64,000 bases of DNA from Pontiella desulfatans (GTDB taxonomy: Bacteria; Verrucomicrobiota; Kiritimatiellia; Kiritimatiellales; Pontiellaceae): assembly GCF_900890425.1 (NCBI RefSeq), contig NZ_CAAHFG010000001.1:2976001-3040000 (forward strand), written 5' to 3'. A program made the position numbers and the translations under genes. This document shows positions 53,275-61,824 of this stretch, piece by piece. How positions within the stretch are numbered: position 1 is the stretch's first letter; each line of letters opens with the position of its first letter. The notes beneath the pieces were generated by a model. That model did not search any database, was not told where the DNA came from, and saw only the letters and a list, made by a program, of their open reading frames with translations.

Positions 53275-54695
53275 TCCTGCTTCCCTTTCGGCAACTTGAC
53301 TGGGTCGGGTTGTATTCCTTTTAGCGGTATCGTTTCGCCCAATTCGGCGCGCATCGCTTCGAGCTGATCACGCAACTTTTTCTTTTGGGCTGCGTACGCG
53401 GGGTTATCAATCAGGTTGTCCAACTCGTAGGGGTCGTTTTTCAAATCATACATCACCCAATCGCCCGAATAGTGGTAGGCATAGACCCATTCTTTGGTGC
53501 GGATGCCGCGCCAGTCGGTTCCCGGGCCGCCCCCGCCATGTACGTTGAAGAGGAAGGCCGCATCGCGTTCCTTATCGGATTTGCCCAAAAAGGTGTCTGA
53601 ATAATCCATTCCCTCAACTTGTGGAGGAATCGGCACATTGCACATTCCCAGCAGGGTCGGCATCACATCGACCGACGAGACGATCCAGTCCTTAACCTGC
53701 CCCTGCTTGATTTTAGATGGATACCGAACAATGAACGGGATATTGATGGACTCTTCCCAAGGACGCTGTTTGCGGATATGCCCCTGCGACCCGAGCATAT
53801 CACCGTGATCGGAAGTGAATACCACAATCGTATCGTCGGCGACGCCCGCCTCTTCCAGTGCCGCATTGATCCGCCCCATGCATTCATCCACGCTCGTCAC
53901 CATGGCGTAGTACTCGTGCAGCACTTCTGCCATCGAAGGTTTCACGGTATCGCCCTTTCCCTTCACGGGATAGATTTCATATGGAACATTCGGGCGGGGC
54001 TTGAGTGTTTGCCTCTCGTACATATTCAAATATTTTTGGGGCGCCTTATACGGTTGATGCGGAGGTCCAAACGATAAAAACAGGCAGAACGGATCGTTCT
54101 TTTTCTTTTTAATAAATTCAACCGCCAGATCGGTCTGCACATCGGGTTCCCAGCCGGGGACACGGGTCGGTTGTTTTGAATCATTCAGCCAGTAGACCGG
54201 ATCGGAGTGTTTATGCGAGCAGTTGCGCACGGCCCAGAAATCCCAGCCACGGCTGCTTTTTGCATCGATCGGATTTAGACGAGTCTCGGTCAAATGCCAT
54301 TTGCCGATATAGCCGGTGGCATAGCCCGCCTTTTTCATCTGTTCGGGGAGCAGCGTTTCACGGTCCGGCAGACGAATATCGTTGTGGATCACGCCGGTGG
54401 AATGACCATAGCGGCCGGTAAGAAGATGGGCGCGATACGGTGTACAGACCGGCTGAATCGATAATGCATTCCTAACCAGCAACCCGTCGGCCGCCATTTT
54501 ATCGAGGTTCGGCGTAATCACCTGATCGTTCCCCATACAGCCCATCGCATGGGCGCGCATTTGGTCAGCAAAAACAAAAACGAGATTCGGCTTTTTACCC
54601 GCTCCCGTTGCGGCAAAAAGCTGATTTCCTATGCCGAGGGCAGGAATCGCCGCGCTTGCGGTTTTAATAAATTGACGTCGTGTTTGTCTGTTCAT
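53271..54695 (-). CDS. Sulfatase (CTPYR motif), Tat-exported
   Basis: A 474-residue sulfatase with a twin-arginine signal (NRQTRRQFIKTASAAIPALG), the only Tat-type sulfatase in the window. VFADQMRAHAMGCMGN, CTPYR with Cys84, GKWHLTE and FTSDHGDMLGSQGH mark the family. It is in the same subfamily as the Sec-exported 1401-2900. Tat passengers fold in the cytoplasm, so formylglycine formation would have to happen there before export. It has no strong ribosome binding site, and the region just upstream holds a gene relic (54741-54842) and a trace of a REP end (GACAACATACG). Confidence 0.92.
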   Translation of the reverse strand: MNRQTRRQFIKTASAAIPALGIGNQLFAATGAGKKPNLVFVFADQMRAHAMGCMGNDQVITPNLDKMAADGLLVRNALSIQPVCTPYRAHLLTGRYGHSTGVIHNDIRLPDRETLLPEQMKKAGYATGYIGKWHLTETRLNPIDAKSSRGWDFWAVRNCSHKHSDPVYWLNDSKQPTRVPGWEPDVQTDLAVEFIKKKKNDPFCLFLSFGPPHQPYKAPQKYLNMYERQTLKPRPNVPYEIYPVKGKGDTVKPSMAEVLHEYYAMVTSVDECMGRINAALEEAGVADDTIVVFTSDHGDMLGSQGHIRKQRPWEESINIPFIVRYPSKIKQGQVKDWIVSSVDVMPTLLGMCNVPIPPQVEGMDYSDTFLGKSDKERDAAFLFNVHGGGGPGTDWRGIRTKEWVYAYHYSGDWVMYDLKNDPYELDNLIDNPAYAAQKKKLRDQLEAMRAELGETIPLKGIQPDPVKLPKGKQE

Positions 54696-54740
54696 AGTCG
54701 ATACTCACGTATGTTGTCGTTTGCTCTACCTTTTCGGAGA

Positions 54741-54842
54741 TTAATAAAAGGTGTACTCCACCATCTCGGTTTTATCTTGGGTTAGCGCTTTCACATTGCG
54801 GAGTTCCGCGTCGCCGGGAACATTCAGTGGCTGAATGTTTAT
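54741..54842 (-). pseudogene. 33-codon C-terminal remnant of an unidentified gene
   Basis: An open stretch reading INIQPLNVPGDAELRNV, KALTQDKTEMVEYTFY and a TAA stop. It has no start codon. It begins three bases after the TGA of the sulfatase at 54846-56339 and stays in that gene's frame. The composition is protein-like and it looks like the end of a larger enzyme, but the family was not recognised. Confidence 0.5.
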
Positions 54843-54845
54843 TTC

Positions 54846-56339
54846 TCATTTGGGTTTTCGCGCCATGCTATTGCTTTTCTTCTTTTTTGATCGTTTTGGG
54901 TCGGCAGGAATCGGTTCTCCACGGCTGACCGCTTCAGTAGCGAAAAATGAGCTGTGCCCGGTTGAGTTTTCTCCCAGAATTTCGTGCCGTTGCTGCGGGA
55001 CTTGAGCGCGGTGTCTTTTGATGCGCTCGGCATATTCCGGGTTATTAGCCAGATTGTTCCACTCGTGCGTGTCTTTTTTATGGTCATAGAACTCTTCCGA
55101 GCCGTCATTATAATGGATATAACGATAGTTCTCTGAGACTATCGAATAATTGCCCGGCCCGAAACTGGTACGCGCCATGTGGGGCCAATCGGCCTGTGGG
55201 TTCTTCAACAGTGGAACAAGTGAATTCCCTTCGAGTTTCGAGTCGGCTTTCAATCCGGTCAGCTCCAGCAGCGTCGGATAAATATCGAGCAACTGCGCTG
55301 GTTTGGAGCATACAGCCCCTTCCGCAATGCCCGGCCCGGCGATGATCATCGGCGTACGTGTTCCGTCCTCCCATAAACTGCGCTTAGCAAAGCGCTCCTT
55401 CTCGCCCAGATGAAACCCATGATCAGTGTAGAGCACAATATATGCGTTCTCTTTGCAAGGGCTGTTTTCCAAGGCATCGAGCAGTTTTCCGACCTGATGG
55501 TCCACAAAACTCACACAGGCCAGATAGGACTGGACAAGTGGCTTCCATTGGTCATTCTTCTCGGTCCACTTCATGTTTGGACCCGAGTGTCTGAGTCGAG
55601 TGATATTAATTCCGTATTCAGAAATGTCTTCCAAATCGCGTTCTGCCACCTTAGGTAACTGCAGTGTTTCCATCGGATAGAGATCAAACCACTTTTGCGG
55701 AGCAAACTGCGGTACGTGGGGAGTGTAAAAGCCTGTCGCCAGAAATAAAGGTTTATCATGACTCTTTGCCAACTGCTCTGCTCCCCAGGCGGCAATTTTA
55801 TAATCCGGCATTAGGTCATCCTGCTCCGGAAACACACCCCAATCCCACACTTTCATCCCGGGAAACGGGCTAATTTTCTTTTGAGGATAAGGTCCGAAAC
55901 CGCCAAAGGATCCCGCCCAATTCGGCTGGTGTTTTTCGTTCTGGTCGTTGCCATGAAAGAGTTTCCCCGCTCCGGTAACATAATATCCTTCGTCCTGAAA
56001 CCGAACCGGCAGCAAGGTATTTTCCATTGCTACAGGAGATCCCTCAATACCGGGTTTCAGAAAGTAGATCCCCGATGTACTCGGATAGAGCGAAGTCATC
56101 ATACTGGCCCGCGACGGATTGCAGACCGGTGACTGGCAGTGCGCATTATTGAAAAGTACCCCGCGCGCGGCGAGACGGTCCATATTCGGCGTCTTCGCCT
56201 GCGGGTGTCCGCCCATACAGCCGATCCAGTCGTTCAAATCATCAATCGCAATCAGCAGCACATTCGGCTTTTCCTGCGCTTTGGTGTTTATACAACAGCA
56301 TGCAAGAAGTGCGCTTGCAACAATTGAAATATTCTTCAT
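54846..56339 (-). CDS. Sulfatase, iduronate-2-sulfatase-like (CNPSR motif), probable lipoprotein
   Basis: A 497-residue sulfatase from the ATG at 56339; the ATG at 56348 is an alternative. The signal peptide ends SALLACCC, which contains a lipobox (LLAC, Cys14), so it may be membrane-anchored, unlike its neighbours. IAIDDLNDWIGCMGGHPQAK is the subfamily opening shared with 47483-48859; CNPSR has Cys73, TDHGFHLGEKERF follows. The C-terminus is basic (KRSKKKKSNSMARKPK). It lies 35 bases after the preceding gene in the long operon. Confidence 0.9.
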   Translation of the reverse strand: MKNISIVASALLACCCINTKAQEKPNVLLIAIDDLNDWIGCMGGHPQAKTPNMDRLAARGVLFNNAHCQSPVCNPSRASMMTSLYPSTSGIYFLKPGIEGSPVAMENTLLPVRFQDEGYYVTGAGKLFHGNDQNEKHQPNWAGSFGGFGPYPQKKISPFPGMKVWDWGVFPEQDDLMPDYKIAAWGAEQLAKSHDKPLFLATGFYTPHVPQFAPQKWFDLYPMETLQLPKVAERDLEDISEYGINITRLRHSGPNMKWTEKNDQWKPLVQSYLACVSFVDHQVGKLLDALENSPCKENAYIVLYTDHGFHLGEKERFAKRSLWEDGTRTPMIIAGPGIAEGAVCSKPAQLLDIYPTLLELTGLKADSKLEGNSLVPLLKNPQADWPHMARTSFGPGNYSIVSENYRYIHYNDGSEEFYDHKKDTHEWNNLANNPEYAERIKRHRAQVPQQRHEILGENSTGHSSFFATEAVSRGEPIPADPKRSKKKKSNSMARKPK

Positions 56340-56374
56340 ACCCCTCATCTCTCTTATAATTTTTGCCACAGATT

Positions 56375-57817
56375 TTACTCAAGATATGCTTTGGGCTTGT
56401 TTTTACCTTTCCACATTTTTGATTTGTCGAGGATTTTGCCATTTACTTCCGGGATGTGAGATTCTTTTGCAAGACCCATAAGCCGCGCAACGATCTCAGG
56501 ATGCTGTTCTGCAATGTTGTTTGATTCGGACACATCGCTTGCGAGATTATACAGCTCCTTTTTTTGATATTCTGAATCGGTTATCAGCTTCCAATCCCCC
56601 TGACGCACCGCTACCTGCCCCTTGTATTCCCAGTACAGATAATCATGTTTCTTCTGTTGGTCATCCTGCCCCAACAGGGTTGGCAGAAAAGATATACCAT
56701 CGATGTCTTCAGGAATTTGCGCCCCGGCCAACGTCGCGAGGGTGGGAAAAGCATCGGGGAAGTATCCGAGGTGGTCCGAGGTCGAATTCGCTTTTATTTT
56801 CCCGGGCCAGCGCACCAGATAAGCAACCCGCAATCCCCCTTCATAGACGTGCCCTTTTCCTAAGCGAAACACAACGCCCGTTTTAGGATCTTTGTTGGGG
56901 CCAAAAAAGCCATGCGGATACTTTTTGCTGGTGAACGGTTTACAACTCCCCCCATTATCGCCCGTCAAGATAACGATGGTATTATCATCCACTCCGGCTT
57001 CTTTCAGGATGGCTAGAATTTCACCAAGCTGTCGGTCCATCATAGATACAAATGCTGCGTAACGATGAGCTTCATCCGGCGGAGCAACCTTCGGATTTCT
57101 GTGATGAGGCGGAGCATCCCAGTCTTTATCTTTGTATTTCAAATAATCCGGATCATTCTCAGGAATTCCGTAATAAGCATGAGGTGGTGTATAGGGGAGA
57201 TAAGCAAAGAAAGGTCGTTTACCCGCGTGTTCACGAATAAACTTCTTGGCCTCATCGTGAATTAGATACTGAGAAAAAGTTTCCCCTTTGAATGCATGAT
57301 TTGTGTTTCCCTTCAGCGGAACAAGTTCACTGTTCTTTATCAGACAGTCCGGATAGTAGGAATGTGCATGGCCCTGATTGTAGTAACCGTAGAAAATGTC
57401 AAAGCCGTGCTTTTCAGGGACTCCTTCGGTACCACGATCGCCAATCCCCCATTTGCCGAAACCGCCCACGGCATAACCGGCATCTTTGATCACTTTTGCC
57501 AGTGTCACATCTTCAGCGCGAATCGGAGTCGAACCGCTATTCATCCGCACACTGGTATGACCGGAATGCTTCCCGAGCATAAGGGTTGCGCGTGTGGGCG
57601 CACATACGACGGATCCTGCCAGCATCTGCGTAAAACGCATGCCCTCTTTTCTGAATTGATCCATATTTGGTGTTTCCAGAAGCGGATGACCCAGATTTGA
57701 CATCTCGTAATAGCCCCATTCATCCAGCATCATATACACAATGTTAGGCTGTTCAGCAGCCTGGATGCTAACCGCCGCTACAAGACCACTGACTATCAAA
57801 CTAATTTTCTTCATCAT
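56375..57817 (-). CDS. Sulfatase (CAPTR motif), Sec-exported
   Basis: A 480-residue sulfatase from the ATG at 57817, five bases after AGGAGGT; the longer frame would overlap the upstream gene. Signal peptide MMKKISLIVSGLVAAVSIQA. The metal-site opening is changed to MMLDEWGYYE. CAPTR has Cys72, then LGKHSGHTSVRMNSG, FGKWGIGD and LTGDNGGSCKPF. It is in the same subfamily as 19327-20949. The C-terminus ends KMWKGKNKPKAYLE. It follows the (alpha/alpha)6 protein by 28 bases. Confidence 0.92.
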   Translation of the reverse strand: MMKKISLIVSGLVAAVSIQAAEQPNIVYMMLDEWGYYEMSNLGHPLLETPNMDQFRKEGMRFTQMLAGSVVCAPTRATLMLGKHSGHTSVRMNSGSTPIRAEDVTLAKVIKDAGYAVGGFGKWGIGDRGTEGVPEKHGFDIFYGYYNQGHAHSYYPDCLIKNSELVPLKGNTNHAFKGETFSQYLIHDEAKKFIREHAGKRPFFAYLPYTPPHAYYGIPENDPDYLKYKDKDWDAPPHHRNPKVAPPDEAHRYAAFVSMMDRQLGEILAILKEAGVDDNTIVILTGDNGGSCKPFTSKKYPHGFFGPNKDPKTGVVFRLGKGHVYEGGLRVAYLVRWPGKIKANSTSDHLGYFPDAFPTLATLAGAQIPEDIDGISFLPTLLGQDDQQKKHDYLYWEYKGQVAVRQGDWKLITDSEYQKKELYNLASDVSESNNIAEQHPEIVARLMGLAKESHIPEVNGKILDKSKMWKGKNKPKAYLE

Positions 57818-57845
57818 AGTACCTCCTGAATCTCTGAATACTAAA

Positions 57846-59939
57846 TTACTGTGCACGCTTAAGTCCCTCCCAGCGCACCTTCCATTGCCCGTTACCCGGG
57901 AAACCGGGCGCATGGCGTTCGGGAGCCCCGTCCCAACCGGCCGCCATCATGGCTACCGCGTAGAGTACGCCGCCGTTGCCCGGTAAATACCAGTCGCCAT
58001 TGATGCCCCGCTCAGAATAGTGGTTTCGAGGATTATCCTTAAGCAACAGTTCAACTGCCAGTTCAGGCTGTTCTGTTCTGGCCGCAGCCATAGCCGCCCA
58101 GGGGAAGTCCCACCCCCAACACCGGGTCCACACCCAGCTGTCGTTAATGTGCCGGACCGTATTAGCCGCAATCTGCGGACTCACTCCGTCGACAAACGGA
58201 ACAAAACTAAACCCGCCGATTTGATCCGGGTGTCCATAGTCGGTTCTATTTTTCGGGTTCGTCCACACCCACTCCTCACACCATGCGAAGACCTGCTCCC
58301 CCGTCTTAGGATTTTTTTCAAGCGTCAGCGGGACTAAATTATCACTCACTTCCTGCCAGCTCTTTTCGGGCTTCATGCCCAATCGCTTTCTCCACTCCTG
58401 AGCTTTGTTCAGACCCCAGCGCCAATACGCCGATTCAAAAGCCGGGTTATGACAAATTCCGTTTTCATTTGCCGTGACGACAAATTCCAGCTTATACCGC
58501 CCTTCTTCATCTTTCACTGGAAACGAGGCCATATATTCAGCGGTGGCAAAAACCACCTCGTTCCATTTCTCCAGCGTTTTTATATCGGGATTGATCCGGT
58601 ATTCCTGTTCTGCAAAAAATATCGGGTGGGGCTGCTGCCAGCTCAGGCTCAAATTACCGTCCCAAGGCTTCATTCTTCCGTCAGGGCTGTTTTGTTTGCC
58701 CCACTTAGCCCCCTTGTAGTCGAGCTGGGCCGCCCGTTTACGGGCAATCGGAAGAAATCGCTGATACATAGTCAATGCCTCCTCTGCCAGGTGCCAACGA
58801 TCCCAAACCCCGTAATGAGCCATATGCCACCAGGCCATTTCCATATGGAACTGACCGGCCCAACCCCCGAATGCCATGAGTCCGTATTCAGCCGTGGGTA
58901 GCGAACCGGCGTTATTGCTTCGCATCAGGTATTGAGAGAGAACCAGGCGGCGCTCTAACTCTTTCCAACGCGGATCTTTACTCTGGGAAAGGTCAATAGC
59001 CCCTCCACTCATCCAAAACGTTTCCCAAAAACCAGCAGTCTGCTTTTTGATACCGTCAAAGTCGGTATACGATGCGGAGCCCGGTTGGGTCTGACCGAAC
59101 AGACAAACAAACGAAAGAACATCTCCATCGCCAGGGATCAGTCGGGCCTTACGTTCATCGGGGTACGCGTTGAAGCTTGCGGTTCCTTCACATACGCGCC
59201 ACCCCCCTTTGTAGATGTCATTGTCCATCTGCCGCTCAAAAGAGAGTTCTTCACCAGCGACCGTCATCGTGGTTTTGTGAACCTTGCAAGGACCTCCCTC
59301 GGCTTTATATCTTCTTTTGCCCTCCGCAATGGGGAAGTCCAGTTCAACACCGATTTTGCCTTCCCGCAACAGTTCCGACTGCACTCGGACCGCAACCCCG
59401 TCCTGATCAGACAATCCCAGGGTTTCCACCTTTACCTCGACGCCTTCATATAGAAACGAGGCAACCTGTATCCCTTGCCACACGTCGAGTTTTCGCTTCG
59501 GATTTTTTATAGATTCCGCAGCAAGAACCTTGCCCGCCGCGTCGATAAACCGGAGCCTGCCAAGATGGACGGGCCATGGATTATCAGACATCCATCTCCA
59601 AACCAGCCCTTTTTCTTTAGGAGTAGCCATGTGCCCCGTGATCCGTCCACGATCAAAGGTACCCGTTTCCGGAATATCTTTTTCTGTAACGCCAGGAGGA
59701 AGAGGCGCCGTGTGTTTGCCCCAATGGGAAAATGAATTTCCATCCAATGTCTGCAGTCCGGTAGCATCCACGCCGAAACAAAACTCACCATTGCCCAAAG
59801 GCAGCGGCATATCAACGGGCGGATCAATAATATGATGCCGTGATACGAGCGCTTTACGGTCAATAGCCTCCTCTGAGTGTGTCATCTGCGCACTCAGGGC
59901 GATTATAGCTAAATAAATGGATGCTCGAAATAACTTCAT
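57846..59939 (-). CDS. (Alpha/alpha)6-barrel glycosidase-like protein
   Basis: A 697-residue secreted protein. AAGGAG precedes the ATG at 59939; signal peptide 1-22. An N-terminal beta-sandwich (PLPLGNGEFCFGVDATGLQT) is followed by a helical barrel of six-hairpin type: FHMEMAWWHMAHYGVWDRW, then FESAYWRWGLNKAQEWR and WTRCWGWDFPWAAMAAAR. This layout is like GH65/GH95-type enzymes, but the exact family is not assigned. The same gene once existed downstream of the GH2 at 38538-41375, where only its first 13 bases remain. It is preceded by the tiny GH2 relic. Confidence 0.72.
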   Translation of the reverse strand: MKLFRASIYLAIIALSAQMTHSEEAIDRKALVSRHHIIDPPVDMPLPLGNGEFCFGVDATGLQTLDGNSFSHWGKHTAPLPPGVTEKDIPETGTFDRGRITGHMATPKEKGLVWRWMSDNPWPVHLGRLRFIDAAGKVLAAESIKNPKRKLDVWQGIQVASFLYEGVEVKVETLGLSDQDGVAVRVQSELLREGKIGVELDFPIAEGKRRYKAEGGPCKVHKTTMTVAGEELSFERQMDNDIYKGGWRVCEGTASFNAYPDERKARLIPGDGDVLSFVCLFGQTQPGSASYTDFDGIKKQTAGFWETFWMSGGAIDLSQSKDPRWKELERRLVLSQYLMRSNNAGSLPTAEYGLMAFGGWAGQFHMEMAWWHMAHYGVWDRWHLAEEALTMYQRFLPIARKRAAQLDYKGAKWGKQNSPDGRMKPWDGNLSLSWQQPHPIFFAEQEYRINPDIKTLEKWNEVVFATAEYMASFPVKDEEGRYKLEFVVTANENGICHNPAFESAYWRWGLNKAQEWRKRLGMKPEKSWQEVSDNLVPLTLEKNPKTGEQVFAWCEEWVWTNPKNRTDYGHPDQIGGFSFVPFVDGVSPQIAANTVRHINDSWVWTRCWGWDFPWAAMAAARTEQPELAVELLLKDNPRNHYSERGINGDWYLPGNGGVLYAVAMMAAGWDGAPERHAPGFPGNGQWKVRWEGLKRAQ

Positions 59940-59968
59940 CTTAATCTCCTTATGTTTTTATCAAAACG

Positions 59969-60163
59969 TTACCGGCCCGCCCGCCCGAGGAACAGCTGCA
60001 TCGCTTCCGGCGTCACGGGAACATCCGGCAGGAAGAGCGGCGAGGCGGCGAAGGCAGAAAATGCGCCTGCCAAAAAAACCAAACCTAAAAAAACTCGCCG
60101 CCTTCCAGCCGTCGCCCAAGGGCTATGGCGGACACGAAAGGCGGAACAACGTACCTTATTCAT
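59969..60163 (-). pseudogene. Internally deleted GH2 gene: signal peptide fused to C-terminal tail
   Basis: A 64-codon frame. Residues 1-41 are a signal peptide of REP-built type (RVRHSPWATAGRRRVFLGLV); residues 41-64 read SPLFLPDVPVTPEAMQLF and LGRAGR, matching the last 22 residues of the GH2 at 38538-41375. Everything between, about 900 codons, is gone. It still starts with an ATGA overlap with the upstream sulfatase stop and ends 29 bases before the next gene. It is probably non-functional, though it could still be translated and keep downstream translation coupled. Confidence 0.75.
60096..60157 (-). repeat. Long-loop REP inside the relic's signal peptide
   Basis: The outer stem CGCCGCCTTCC/GAAAGGCGG and an inner arm pair around CGTCGCCCAAGGGCTATGG, ending GGAACAACGTACC. 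It is nearly identical to the copy at 20879-20940. Confidence 0.82.
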
Positions 60164-61755
60164 TTCTTACTCCAGTTTTTTTGCTCGATTTTCAGGCGTT
60201 CAATTTCAGCGAGCAGCTCGGCGCGCATCTTTTTGATTGTCGGCTGATATTCCGGGTTGTCCGCCAGATTAACCTTTTCAAAGGGATCTTTTTTCAGATT
60301 GACCAGCTGGACCGGGTCGAAATAGTTCGGGTAATATCTCTCGACATAATACCGCATGCCGTGCCAACCCACACGTCGCTCTTTTTTGGTCTTTTTATAA
60401 ATCTCGGTTTTTCCGCTCGCAATCGCATTGCGGACCTTATCCGGCGCGAAGTATTCGATATATTTATAGTCGCCTTCGATCAAAGCGCGCGCGTAATTGA
60501 TTTCCAGCAGCACCGAGTCGCGTCCTTTGAACTCCTTTTCGCCGAGCAATAACGGCGCAAAACTTTGGCCATCGATCTTCGCTTGGGCGGGGATTTTTGC
60601 ACCGACGATTTCGGCCAGCGTCGGCAGCACATCGATGTTCGCGCAGAGCGCATCGCTGCGCCACTGCTTCTTGAATTTTGCGGGCCAGCGGATCACGAAC
60701 GGCACGTGCGTCGCGCCGTGTGGATTGTTCTTGGCCAGCTTTTGGTGGTCGCTCAAATAAATAAAAATCGTGTTTTCGTAATTTCCGGTCTCGCGCAGTT
60801 TGGTCTCAATCGCACCGAGCGCGTGGTCCACCATCGTCAAGCTATCAGTCGCGTTCGGATTCCCGCCCGCGTCGCGGATCTGTTGGCGCGCGACTTCGAT
60901 ATCCGGCAAAACGCCCGGAATTTGTTCGAGCATCCCCAACGGGGTTTTGCGCCGCGCCTCTTCGCTGAATCGGTGAACTCCCGCCCCGGACACGCCATGC
61001 GGATAGTTCACTGAAAAATAGAGGAAGAACGGCTCGTCCTTGCCTGTTTCAAGAAACTCGAGCGCCCCCTCCGTACACCAATCCAGGTTGAATGCTTTTA
61101 GCGGTCTGGGGAAGTAACCGGACTCGGCGTTGTCGAAATAAATCCGATCCGCATAATCGCATTGATACAACTCTTTGATCTCTTTAACAAAGTTCAAGTA
61201 CCCCGCCGTCAGCTCCGCCGACGCCTCCGGGCTCAGCGGGTTTTCTTTGGTGTATTTCTTATACAGGGCACTCATCGCATAATAGCTGTCCTCGCAGTGC
61301 AGTTTCCCGACAATCCCCGTGCGGTATCCGGCGGACTTGAACATTCCGGGCAGCGTATACTGCCCCAGCTTCACGTGCGGCGACCAGTCGAGCATATGCA
61401 CCGTCTGACCGGGTAAAAAATCGTTTTTCAGGTTGTACGCGGTCGAAGCATATTTGCCGGTGAGCAGCGAGAAACGCGAGGGCGAGCAGACGGGCGAGGT
61501 GATGAAAAACTGGTCAAAAATCAGCGACTGCTCCACCAGCTTATCCGTGTGCGGCGTGACAATCACCGGGAATTCCGGCTCGCCGCCCGCCAGCCGTTCA
61601 CATGACGAAAACTCCATCAGATCATAACCAGCACCCATCCCCGAAAAGTCCAGGTCGTCCATAAAAAAGACAACCACATTCGGCTTTTGAGCGGCGGATA
61701 CTGAAAGTGCCAAACTAAATAGTCCGGCGATTAATAATAGGGTTCTCTTTTTCAT
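60160..61755 (-). CDS. Sulfatase (CSPSR motif), Sec-exported
   Basis: A 531-residue sulfatase from the ATG at 61755; an ATG at 61770 adds five residues. The signal peptide (KKRTLLLIAGLFSLALS) is a near copy of that at 47483-48859, although the mature proteins belong to different subfamilies. FFMDDLDFSGMGAGYDL is the metal-site opening with an insertion before the active site; CSPSR has Cys90. HCEDSYYAMSALYKKYT and YLSDHQKLAKNNPHG replace the more usual GKWHLG and DNG motifs. The C-terminus is basic (LKIEQKNWSKK). It is the second gene of the 28-kb operon. Confidence 0.9.
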   Translation of the reverse strand: MKKRTLLLIAGLFSLALSVSAAQKPNVVVFFMDDLDFSGMGAGYDLMEFSSCERLAGGEPEFPVIVTPHTDKLVEQSLIFDQFFITSPVCSPSRFSLLTGKYASTAYNLKNDFLPGQTVHMLDWSPHVKLGQYTLPGMFKSAGYRTGIVGKLHCEDSYYAMSALYKKYTKENPLSPEASAELTAGYLNFVKEIKELYQCDYADRIYFDNAESGYFPRPLKAFNLDWCTEGALEFLETGKDEPFFLYFSVNYPHGVSGAGVHRFSEEARRKTPLGMLEQIPGVLPDIEVARQQIRDAGGNPNATDSLTMVDHALGAIETKLRETGNYENTIFIYLSDHQKLAKNNPHGATHVPFVIRWPAKFKKQWRSDALCANIDVLPTLAEIVGAKIPAQAKIDGQSFAPLLLGEKEFKGRDSVLLEINYARALIEGDYKYIEYFAPDKVRNAIASGKTEIYKKTKKERRVGWHGMRYYVERYYPNYFDPVQLVNLKKDPFEKVNLADNPEYQPTIKKMRAELLAEIERLKIEQKNWSKK

Positions 61756-61824
61756 CTCATTGTTTTCCATCGATTCTGTTTCTCAAAACAGACGTTATTT
61801 TTAATACCTTCGGCGTTCTGCGGT

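Noticed and set aside
54705-54740. REP-like sequence CACGTATGTTGTCGTTTGC
   Set aside because: Only the outer ACAACATACG end is recognisable and no stem is formed, so it is noted as a trace beside the relic and not listed as a REP.
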